A DNA stretch of 64,000 nt from the NCBI GenBank assembly GCA_004028765.1, contig SAIX01000013.1, positions 1 through 64,000 on the forward strand, read 5' to 3'. The notes below the pieces were generated by a model, which saw nothing but the letters and a program-made list of their open reading frames with translations, had not been told where the DNA came from and did no database searches. Positions within the stretch are counted from its first letter, which is position 1; every line of letters begins with the position of its first letter. Shown one piece after another: positions 51,858 to 59,448 of the stretch. Source of the DNA: Chitinophagaceae bacterium (GTDB lineage: Bacteria > Bacteroidota > Bacteroidia > Chitinophagales > Chitinophagaceae). Both the position numbers and the translations under genes were made by a program.

Positions 51858-54227
51858 ATGAAACAGGCATTTTTATTTCTGATGCTTTTCACGTTTGCTT
51901 GCAGCATTGCACAACTGCCGGTAAACCCTGCTTTACTTAAAGGCGGATGGCCGGCATCATGGATCACAAGCCCCGATGCATTACAGCGTGAATATGGCGT
52001 GTATCATTTCCGTAAAAAATTTGAACTTGATAAAAAGCCTGGAAAATTTATTGTGCATGTATCCGCCGATAACCGCTACCGTTTATTTGTAAACGGAACA
52101 GCAGTTTGCAGCGGCCCTGCGCGCGGCGACCTGTATAATTGGTATTTCGAATCGGTTGACATCGCCCCTTACCTGAAACAGGGAAATAACACCATCGCTG
52201 CACTGGTATGGAATATGGGCGTGTATGCACCTGTTGCACAAATCAGTAACCAGACTGCTTTTGTTTTGCAGGGTGATGGTGACGCAGAGAAGATCGTGAA
52301 CACAGGTAATGGCTGGAAAGCGATCCAGGATAATGCATACACGCCTGTTTCAACGGATAATGCTGCAAGGTTGCGTACTTATATGGTGATTGGTCCAGGC
52401 GACGAGGTAAATGCTTCCCAATATCCCTGGGGATGGGAGCAACCTGCTTATGATGATGGTATGTGGATGCCTGCGAAAAAGATCGGCAACCCGGTGGTCG
52501 CAGGATATGGTACGGATAATCTCTGGACGCTTCAGCCGCGAAATATCCCGCTCATGTTCGAGAAGCAGCAACGCATCAGCGCGGTTAGAAGGGCAAGCGG
52601 GATCAATGTGTCCAACGATCTTTTAAGCGGTAAAGCTGCATTGGTAATTCCGGCGGATACCACCGTGAGTATTTTGCTGGACCAGGGTTTTAATACAGTT
52701 GCCTATCCTGAACTCATAACAAGTAAGGGCAGGGGCGCAACCATCAAACTTACTTATGCAGAAGCATTGTTTGCGAATGACGGATCAAAGGGGAACCGCA
52801 ATCTTATCAATGATAAAGAGATCAAAGGCAACTACGATATTTTTTTACCGGATGGAAATGCAAACCGTCACTTCCGCCCACTTTGGTTCCGCACCTACCG
52901 CTTTATGCAGGTGGATATCAAAACAGGAAAGGAACCGCTGGTAATTGAAGACCTCTATGGCACGGCTACTGGTTATCCCTTCCAGGTAAAAGCTTCGTTT
53001 ACCAGTAACGATGCCTCGTTGCAGGATATATGGGATATCGGCTGGAGAACGGCCCAATTGTGCGCAGGGGAAACCTATTTTGATTGCCCTTATTATGAAC
53101 AGTTGCAGTATGAAGGCGATACAAGGATACAGTCGCTGATCTCCCTCTATGTAACTGGTGATGACAGGCTGATGCGGAAAGCCCTGCTCGATTTTTATCA
53201 CTCGCGTGTACCGGAAGGGTTAACACAGGGGCGATACCCGAGTAACCGTTTGCAGGTGATACCACCGTTTTCATTATACTGGGTTTCGATGATCCATGAT
53301 TACTGGATGCACCGGCCCGACAAGGAATTCGTTTCAGGATTTTTACAGGCTGCGGCAGGGGTGCTCGACTGGTATGAAAAAAAGATCGATGCAGGTAAAA
53401 AAATGCTCGGGCCGATGAAATGGTGGGGCTTTACCGATTGGAACAGGTCTTTCCCCGGCGGCATTCCCGATGGGGCGGAAGATGGCAACTCTGCAGTGAT
53501 ATCCTTGCAATATGTGTATACCCTGCAACAGGCGGCTGAGCTGTTTGCAGCATTCGGCCGCATAAATGAAGCCGCACATTATAAACAGCTGTCAGAAAAA
53601 ATAAGTACAGCCGTTTACCAGCTTTGTTTTAATAAAGCAAGAAATGAAATGGCGAATACGCCCCTTCAAAAATCATACAGTCAGCATGCAAGTATCATGG
53701 CTGTGTTAACCGGCGCAGTTCCGGCGGAGAACCGGAAAGCGGTGATGAAAAAAGTTTTGTATGATTCATCCCTTAGCCAGGCAACTTTTTATTATCGCTT
53801 TTACCTGAACCGCGCTTTAAAAAAAGCAGGCATGGCCGATCTGTATTATTCGCAGTTAACGCCCTGGCGGGGAATGATTGCGAATGGCCTTACCACTTTT
53901 GCAGAAAACCCCGATCCGGCAAGGTCTGATTGTCATGCCTGGAGTTCGAGCCCGAATTATGATTTTCTGGCTACCATTTGTGGTATTGTTCCCGCATCAC
54001 CCGGTTTTAATACGGTGCGCATCGAGCCCGCATTGGGTGAATTGCAGCATGCGGAAGGCGTTATGCCACACCCCATGGGAGAGATCAAAGTTTCCCTGGA
54101 AAGAACGGGGAGTAAAGGCATCAAAGCAACGGTTAGTTTGCCCAAAGGGCTGAAAGGTGAATTTGTATGGCAGGATAAAAAAACAGAATTACATGAAGGC
54201 AGCCAGTCTATCCGCTTGAATGAATGA
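51858..54227 (+). CDS. GH78-like alpha-L-rhamnosidase, second type
   Basis: A 789-residue secreted protein (signal MKQAFLFLMLFTFACSIAQ). It has a Bac_rhamnosid_N-like domain (RKKFELDKKPGKFIVHVSADNRYRLFVNG, in part) and the six-hairpin barrel. The general-acid block reads FDCPYYEQLQYEGDTR instead of DCPQRDERLGWTGD, and the base side is GLTTFAENPDPARSDCHAWSSSP, so Glu is kept on both sides. It belongs to a subgroup distinct from the preceding GH78. The stop codon lies inside the stem of a terminator. Confidence 0.88.
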   Translation: MKQAFLFLMLFTFACSIAQLPVNPALLKGGWPASWITSPDALQREYGVYHFRKKFELDKKPGKFIVHVSADNRYRLFVNGTAVCSGPARGDLYNWYFESVDIAPYLKQGNNTIAALVWNMGVYAPVAQISNQTAFVLQGDGDAEKIVNTGNGWKAIQDNAYTPVSTDNAARLRTYMVIGPGDEVNASQYPWGWEQPAYDDGMWMPAKKIGNPVVAGYGTDNLWTLQPRNIPLMFEKQQRISAVRRASGINVSNDLLSGKAALVIPADTTVSILLDQGFNTVAYPELITSKGRGATIKLTYAEALFANDGSKGNRNLINDKEIKGNYDIFLPDGNANRHFRPLWFRTYRFMQVDIKTGKEPLVIEDLYGTATGYPFQVKASFTSNDASLQDIWDIGWRTAQLCAGETYFDCPYYEQLQYEGDTRIQSLISLYVTGDDRLMRKALLDFYHSRVPEGLTQGRYPSNRLQVIPPFSLYWVSMIHDYWMHRPDKEFVSGFLQAAAGVLDWYEKKIDAGKKMLGPMKWWGFTDWNRSFPGGIPDGAEDGNSAVISLQYVYTLQQAAELFAAFGRINEAAHYKQLSEKISTAVYQLCFNKARNEMANTPLQKSYSQHASIMAVLTGAVPAENRKAVMKKVLYDSSLSQATFYYRFYLNRALKKAGMADLYYSQLTPWRGMIANGLTTFAENPDPARSDCHAWSSSPNYDFLATICGIVPASPGFNTVRIEPALGELQHAEGVMPHPMGEIKVSLERTGSKGIKATVSLPKGLKGEFVWQDKKTELHEGSQSIRLNE

Positions 54228-54250
54228 TAAATGTTTTGCCTTATCATTCA
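54221..54250. terminator. Terminator overlapping a stop codon
   Basis: A perfect 10-bp stem TGAATGATAA / TTATCATTCA with a 10-base loop, between convergent rhamnosidase and GH20 genes. The TGA stop (54225-54227) is inside the left arm. A T-rich stretch follows on the plus strand. Confidence 0.6.
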
Positions 54251-54263
54251 CTTCACTTTGTTT

Positions 54264-56888
54264 TTACTGATTAGTATTTATATCTATCAATGCCTTTTCC
54301 AATGGATCAAACAACAAACCTTTTGGTTGCTGATACAGGGTTCCGTTTGCTGTGCACACGGGCATACAACTGAACATCCATTTTACCGGCGATTGCCAGT
54401 CGCCGGATTTGAAAGAGGCTACCGGAGCTTTGATCAGTATCCTGTTCCAGCCTTTGTGTAAGGTAACAACTGTTGGTGATCGGTATTCATAGCTTTCATC
54501 GATCAAAGGCTCCTCCATACTTACCGGATGTCTTCCGGGTTTTTGCCAGTGAGGCCCTGGAATCTCTTCTCCGTTGAGCCAGATATGGCTGTTGCGGTTG
54601 TCCCATTTGCCGGCATCGGGTGTGGGAGTATGATTACTCCTGGATATATTGTAAAAACCGATCCAAAAACCGATATTTTGTTCATAGGCACTGTACAACG
54701 ACGTATAAGCATAATAGGTGCTGTTTTCTTTTGGCGATGCAATATGCGAACCGATCAGCGGTGCCCAGAAATGCCTTAGAAAAATAGTACCACCATACAC
54801 AGTGGCTGCATCACGCGAAAGCAGTGGCAGGTTTTGTGAATCTTGTTCCGGCTTGAATACAGCTGCCGTATTTCCCCCGTTCTCAAAAGGACCGATCAGC
54901 TTCCAGAAAATATTTGATTGCTTTACATACGGAAAAGGAACCTGCCGAAAGTACAACTGCTGGTGTTCGGTCAGTTTTTTTTCAAATTCTGTAAAACCGG
55001 TATAGCGCTTTGTGCCAGGTTCTGCGATATCGGAAATGTAATTTTTTTCACCGCCACCTGCCCAGCATCTTTCTGCCAGTGTGATCATTTCAGGGTAAAA
55101 TGGATTCATCCGCAGGATATCTTCTTCCTTTGCAATTCGCCTGTCGGGCCATACACAAGTTATGGCACCGAGGTGCAGTGAATCTCCTTTGTCGGTATCA
55201 CATATTTTGTGGTTAAATACAGACACCACACCGTCGATGGGATCGTGGTGGTTCATATATAAATGCCTTGAATCAAGCGAAGGATAATTTTTCTTTGAGA
55301 CTGTATTGCCATTCCACATTTGTAAAATGGTTCCGGCAGGAACGTTTCCACCCGGATCCCATGCAATTACTTTCTTACCCAAACCGGTTATATCATGGAT
55401 CATGGCCGGTAAAAAATCCTTCCGGCTGATTTTTACTTCATCACCGCCGATATGGATATAGGGAACATCAATTGCTGTACAGAATTCTTCCAGTAAACGC
55501 CTGCAGATTGCAATACCTTCTTCGCTTTGCATATCAACACCCATCGCTCTTTTAAAAGCGGCACTGTGCCCCGGCATATCCAGTTCGGGGATCAGTGTGA
55601 TAAACCTTTCCTTGCAATATTGCACCAGTTCTTTGATTTCACCAATACTATAATATTCACCTGCGTTGCGCTGCATATTTATTGCATCAGTAAGCTGTGG
55701 ATATAATTTGCTCTCTATCCGCCAGGCAATGTCTTCGGTGAGATGTAAATGGAACCGGTTTAGTTTATATGCTGCCATCTTCTCAATCTGTTGTTTCAGG
55801 AAAGCGGGCGACAGGTAATTACGGCCTGCATCCTGCATAATACCCCGCCATGCGAACGCAGGTTTGTCGTAAATATCGCATTCCGGTATTCCGGCACCAT
55901 CACGTAATAATTGGGCCAGGGTTTGTATCGCATAAAAAATACCCTGTTCAGTAAAGGCGCTCAGCCTGATCTGGTCATCTTTAACATGGATCCGGTAAGA
56001 TTCTTCTGAAAGATACCCTTCCGGCATTTTTTCTTTTACAAGAGTGAGACGGATCCCCTGCGTTTGTCCAGGGCCATTTGTTCGGATATTTTTCTCAGAA
56101 AAAATTTTTTGCAGAACAATTAACTGACCGGTGAAAGATTTGTCGCAGCTGATCGATACCGGTTTCGAAAACAGGATGGTTTGATTGCCCCAACTCAGCG
56201 TAAGCGGTTGGGGGATCAGCGCCGGTTTGGCAGCGATATCATATACATACGGATAAACCATTGTTTTCCATTTCAGGTAGCCCGTGCCATTAAGATGCAG
56301 CCCATCGTTTGTATATAGTGTATCGAGTTGTTTTGTCGCAGATAAAAAACCGCTGTGAAGATCAACATACACAAGATTTTCAGCCCTTGCTATTTTTTGC
56401 AAACCGGTATTCAATACAAGGATGGAATCATTTTTATTGGTATGATTGGGAAAACGGTTTAAGGAAGCATTCACCGGCAGCAGGCTTTGCAGGAAGATAT
56501 TTGTTTGCGGGCTACCGGTATGGATCGTATCGATGATCTTTTGTATAGTTGAAAGGATATCGCGGATATTTCTCCCGGCAGCAAGATCATTGATGCCGAT
56601 CATCAAAAATAATTTATCCGGCTGCTCCCTGGTTATTTCATCGCAACGGTTCAGAACCCCTTCCGCAATATCGCCGCTGATACCCCTGTTCGCAACAGCA
56701 GGGTCGTTGAACAATTCACTCCATTCGGCCCCGTCTGTAATACTGTCGCCACAAAAAATGATTTTCCCTTTTGATGCGGGCAATTGTTGGAAAGCGGTTT
56801 TACGCTGGTAATAATAAGGTGTATAAGCCTGTTCAAAACTTTGTACCGAAAAGAAAAATGCCAGGAGGAGAAACAGCGTTGTTTTCAT
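54264..56888 (-). CDS. SGNH esterase fused to GH20 beta-hexosaminidase
   Basis: An 874-residue secreted fusion (Sec signal about 1-19). The first 210 residues form an SGNH/GDSL esterase with complete catalytic elements: Ser49 in FCGDSITDG, GIND near 98, and Asp195/His198 in NDGLHLN. GH20 follows: the beta/alpha accessory domain (about 225-345), then the TIM barrel with the Asp483-Glu484 pair in HIGGDEVK. The last 200 residues are a galactose-binding-like beta domain. It may deacetylate or process an N-acetylhexosamine-containing glycan in two steps. 8 bases after the acetylesterase gene on the same strand. Confidence 0.92.
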   Translation of the reverse strand: MKTTLFLLLAFFFSVQSFEQAYTPYYYQRKTAFQQLPASKGKIIFCGDSITDGAEWSELFNDPAVANRGISGDIAEGVLNRCDEITREQPDKLFLMIGINDLAAGRNIRDILSTIQKIIDTIHTGSPQTNIFLQSLLPVNASLNRFPNHTNKNDSILVLNTGLQKIARAENLVYVDLHSGFLSATKQLDTLYTNDGLHLNGTGYLKWKTMVYPYVYDIAAKPALIPQPLTLSWGNQTILFSKPVSISCDKSFTGQLIVLQKIFSEKNIRTNGPGQTQGIRLTLVKEKMPEGYLSEESYRIHVKDDQIRLSAFTEQGIFYAIQTLAQLLRDGAGIPECDIYDKPAFAWRGIMQDAGRNYLSPAFLKQQIEKMAAYKLNRFHLHLTEDIAWRIESKLYPQLTDAINMQRNAGEYYSIGEIKELVQYCKERFITLIPELDMPGHSAAFKRAMGVDMQSEEGIAICRRLLEEFCTAIDVPYIHIGGDEVKISRKDFLPAMIHDITGLGKKVIAWDPGGNVPAGTILQMWNGNTVSKKNYPSLDSRHLYMNHHDPIDGVVSVFNHKICDTDKGDSLHLGAITCVWPDRRIAKEEDILRMNPFYPEMITLAERCWAGGGEKNYISDIAEPGTKRYTGFTEFEKKLTEHQQLYFRQVPFPYVKQSNIFWKLIGPFENGGNTAAVFKPEQDSQNLPLLSRDAATVYGGTIFLRHFWAPLIGSHIASPKENSTYYAYTSLYSAYEQNIGFWIGFYNISRSNHTPTPDAGKWDNRNSHIWLNGEEIPGPHWQKPGRHPVSMEEPLIDESYEYRSPTVVTLHKGWNRILIKAPVASFKSGDWQSPVKWMFSCMPVCTANGTLYQQPKGLLFDPLEKALIDINTNQ

Positions 56889-56896
56889 AAAATGAT

Positions 56897-58432
56897 TTAC
56901 CAGTGATCGGTTCTGAATGGGGCCACAGGCATACCGGCAGTATTTACAAGATTGGCATCATAGGGATTGTCTTCAAATGCATAACGTACAGCTACCGGGC
57001 TCACTACTTTTTCGCTGGATACTTTTAAACCGGTTTTGAGGAACTGAACTTTTGCAGGATAAAAAACACGGTCTTCCCCGCAGATAAAAATCCTTTTCAC
57101 TGCCAACCCATCGCTGGTGGATAGTCCATTATCCGCGTCAGAGAACCGAAGTAAAAAATAATTGCCTTCTGTTTGATAGGAAACGAGTGCCGGCGATTTC
57201 GGGACGGGTAAATGATACACATCATGTAAGGTAGTTCTGGCTGCTCTTTCACCAACTGCTTTTTTATTTCGCGGGTGTACATCTGTGGCATGCCCCAGGT
57301 CGGTGGTAATTACGAGCGATACATGTTTCATTTCTTCTGAAACCTGTTGCTGTACCTCGCGGTATAATTCCCAGTCGCGCTGGATCGAAGGGAGTTGTAT
57401 GATCACAAAAGGAAGTGTGCTGTCTTTAAAAAAATCACGCCAGCTTTTGATCAGCAGCGATAATTTTTGTTTGTTCATTGCAGCAGGCATGGCTGCACTG
57501 TCTGCTGTATACGTCGCATTCGATTCACCCTGGTACCAGATCACACCTTTAAAGGCAAGATGCTGTAAAGGTTTTATGGCAGCTTCAAATAAAAAGCCCG
57601 GCTGATAAGGATGTGCCGGCATTGGCATGATACTGCCTGTTTCCTTCCAGCTTACGAGGTTCTGCATCACACGTTCAGCCGTCCATGTGGGATAGAGGGG
57701 ATTGTCGATCCAGTGATCACCTGCTAAAGGATGGAGCATGGAATCTGCCGCCAGAGATTCTTTTGGGAGATACGCTTCGATGGGAACGCCGCCAATGGCA
57801 TTTCCAATCAGGCCTATCGGGATATGGAGTGTTTTCTGAAGATCTCTCCCAAAATAATACCCAACAGCAGAAAAGGAACCTACACTGATACTGTCTGCGG
57901 CAACCCATTCTTTGTGTTTGTAGAAATTAACAGGCAGCAACTGTTGAAGGAAGGGGAGAGGGTAGCGTTGGTTAACGGGGTTCAGCGTTCCTTCCCAATC
58001 ACTCAAGCGTAGCATCGGATTTTGTGCCTGTAATAAAGCCATGGCAACATCAGTGCTTTGCTGTACACGGAAACGCATATTCGATTGTCCTGCACAGATC
58101 CATACATCTCCGATCAGGATATCTTTTACAGTTGCAGTTGTTTTGCCTGTAATACTTACTGTATAAGGGCCGCCTGCCGGTAAAGCAGGAAGGGATATTT
58201 CCCATTTCCCGCTTCGGGCTGTTATTTTTTTCTGAATAATACCAAACTGCAAGGTCAGTATTTTTTCATCTGCGGAAGCTCCGCCCCAGAGATGAATAGC
58301 TGCATCGCGCTGTAACACCATACCATCGCGGAAAATACTGTCGATGGATACATGGGCAAGCAGGGGCAAAACAATACTGTTCAGCAGTGCGAGCCACACG
58401 GCTGTTTTTCGAAAAGCTGTCATTGTCATCAA
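56897..58432 (-). CDS. Secreted SGNH sialate-O-acetylesterase-type carbohydrate esterase (short form)
   Basis: A 511-residue esterase with N-terminal signal (about residues 8-27), nucleophile Ser117 in WICAGQSNM, and the Asp-x-His pair in HATDVHPRNKKAVG. It lacks the inserted jelly-roll domain of the paralogue at 46012-47982, and so differs in substrate access. It lies 3 bases downstream of the GntR gene on the same strand and precedes the SGNH-GH20 gene, forming a regulator-esterase-hexosaminidase operon. Confidence 0.92.
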   Translation of the reverse strand: MMTMTAFRKTAVWLALLNSIVLPLLAHVSIDSIFRDGMVLQRDAAIHLWGGASADEKILTLQFGIIQKKITARSGKWEISLPALPAGGPYTVSITGKTTATVKDILIGDVWICAGQSNMRFRVQQSTDVAMALLQAQNPMLRLSDWEGTLNPVNQRYPLPFLQQLLPVNFYKHKEWVAADSISVGSFSAVGYYFGRDLQKTLHIPIGLIGNAIGGVPIEAYLPKESLAADSMLHPLAGDHWIDNPLYPTWTAERVMQNLVSWKETGSIMPMPAHPYQPGFLFEAAIKPLQHLAFKGVIWYQGESNATYTADSAAMPAAMNKQKLSLLIKSWRDFFKDSTLPFVIIQLPSIQRDWELYREVQQQVSEEMKHVSLVITTDLGHATDVHPRNKKAVGERAARTTLHDVYHLPVPKSPALVSYQTEGNYFLLRFSDADNGLSTSDGLAVKRIFICGEDRVFYPAKVQFLKTGLKVSSEKVVSPVAVRYAFEDNPYDANLVNTAGMPVAPFRTDHW

Positions 58433-58435
58433 TAA

Positions 58436-59185
58436 TTAGTCTGTGATGAGTTTACGGATTTTGATGGTGCGGTCGAAATGTACTTTGAGGTGCCGTTTCA
58501 TTGCATCCCTGTATTTTTCCGGGTTCCCCGATTCAATCGCTTTCACAAGCAATGCGTGGGTTACATAGTTTTTCGGGAGTTCTTCCTGTTTCAGTTTCAT
58601 TCCCTTGTCGTGTACATATTGGAAAATCGGGAGCAGCATCGACTGAAAACGCATCAGCGTATTATTGCGGGCGATCTCGTAGATCCTTCCGTGAAATTTG
58701 GCTTCAAAGTCCATTTCAAAAACAGCCGGGTAATTTTTTTCTGTTTTCAGGATGGCTTTCAGGTCTGCAATATCTTTTGGCTGGATGCGTGCAAAGATCA
58801 GTTCTGCGATCCCCATTTCGAGTACGAGCCGCATTTCAAACATATCCTGCAGGGTTTCTTCACTGAGGATTTTGGGCTGGATAAGTTTATCAAGGCCGAT
58901 CAGGAGGTCGGGCTCTTTCAGGATCATCCCTTTGTTTTTCTTGGATTCTATCAGGCCGATTGTTTTTAACCTTGTCAAAGCCTCCCGTATCACGGTACGG
59001 CTTACACCCATTGCTTCGCATAGTTCATTTTCTTTGGGAACGGCATCACCGCTGCGAAGGTCTTCTTTCTTAAATAAGTCAAGCAATCGCGTCTCTACCT
59101 GGTCAGTAAGGGAATAACTGATGATGGGTGCGATCTTATTACGCAGGCTGCCTGTTGTTTCGCTTTTGCTCATGGATAAATTCAT
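58436..59185 (-). CDS. FadR-subfamily GntR regulator
   Basis: A 249-residue repressor-type regulator: an N-terminal winged helix (VETRLLDLFKKEDLRSGDAVPKE region; GVSRTVIREALTRLKTIGLIES) and a C-terminal helical FCD sensor (about 100-240; EMRLVLEMGIAELIFARI, MDFEAKFHGRIYEIARN) that often binds uronates or other organic acids. Start at 59185; MSK at 59173 is an alternative. It is divergent from susC. Two identical inverted operators flank the divergent promoters, so autoregulation and control of susC-susD are likely. Confidence 0.9.
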   Translation of the reverse strand: MNLSMSKSETTGSLRNKIAPIISYSLTDQVETRLLDLFKKEDLRSGDAVPKENELCEAMGVSRTVIREALTRLKTIGLIESKKNKGMILKEPDLLIGLDKLIQPKILSEETLQDMFEMRLVLEMGIAELIFARIQPKDIADLKAILKTEKNYPAVFEMDFEAKFHGRIYEIARNNTLMRFQSMLLPIFQYVHDKGMKLKQEELPKNYVTHALLVKAIESGNPEKYRDAMKRHLKVHFDRTIKIRKLITD

Positions 59186-59228
59186 TATAGGATAAAGATA
59201 CCGGATTGTTCGCTCCTTGCAAATTTAT

Positions 59229-59246
59229 GTATTATGTATGACATAT
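59229..59246 (-). promoter_or_regulatory. GntR operator, regulator-side copy
   Basis: On the minus strand it reads ATATGTCATACATAATAC, identical to the plus-strand copy at 59417-59434. It falls between a TAAATTTG -7 element (complement of 59220-59227) and a weak -33 region of the regulator gene, where binding would block transcription. Core: TATGT-CAT-ACATA. Confidence 0.7.
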
Positions 59247-59382
59247 TTAAATGTTTCCGCTAATTTATTTCGGGACGTTGCCCGTTTCTGCCAGGATGCC
59301 GCTCGGTACAGCCCAATACCAGCAAAGCTTTCAGCCGGTTCCTGCTGTTTTCAACAAAATGTGTATAAAACCTGAAAATAAA

Positions 59383-59413
59383 TTTGGAGGCTATTTGTTT
59401 TTTTGTACGTTTG
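59383..59413 (+). promoter_or_regulatory. Bacteroidota-type promoter of the second susC
   Basis: TTTG at 59383-59386, a 19-base spacer, and TACGTTTG at 59406-59413 give an exact match to the TTTG/TAnnTTTG promoter type. Predicted start is near 59420, about 30 bases before the susC ATG. Confidence 0.7.
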
Positions 59414-59416
59414 TAT

Positions 59417-59434
59417 ATATGTCATACATAATAC
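59417..59434 (+). promoter_or_regulatory. GntR operator, susC-side copy
   Basis: ATATGTCATACATAATAC, identical to the inverted copy at 59229-59246. It overlaps the predicted susC transcription start, the usual position for repression, and ends 14 bases before the ATG. Confidence 0.7.
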
Positions 59435-59448
59435 CAAAATCAATTGCC

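Noticed and set aside
59251-59448. A 66-codon N-terminal extension of the second susC
   Set aside because: It crosses an exact promoter and operator, and the signal peptide begins at 59449.
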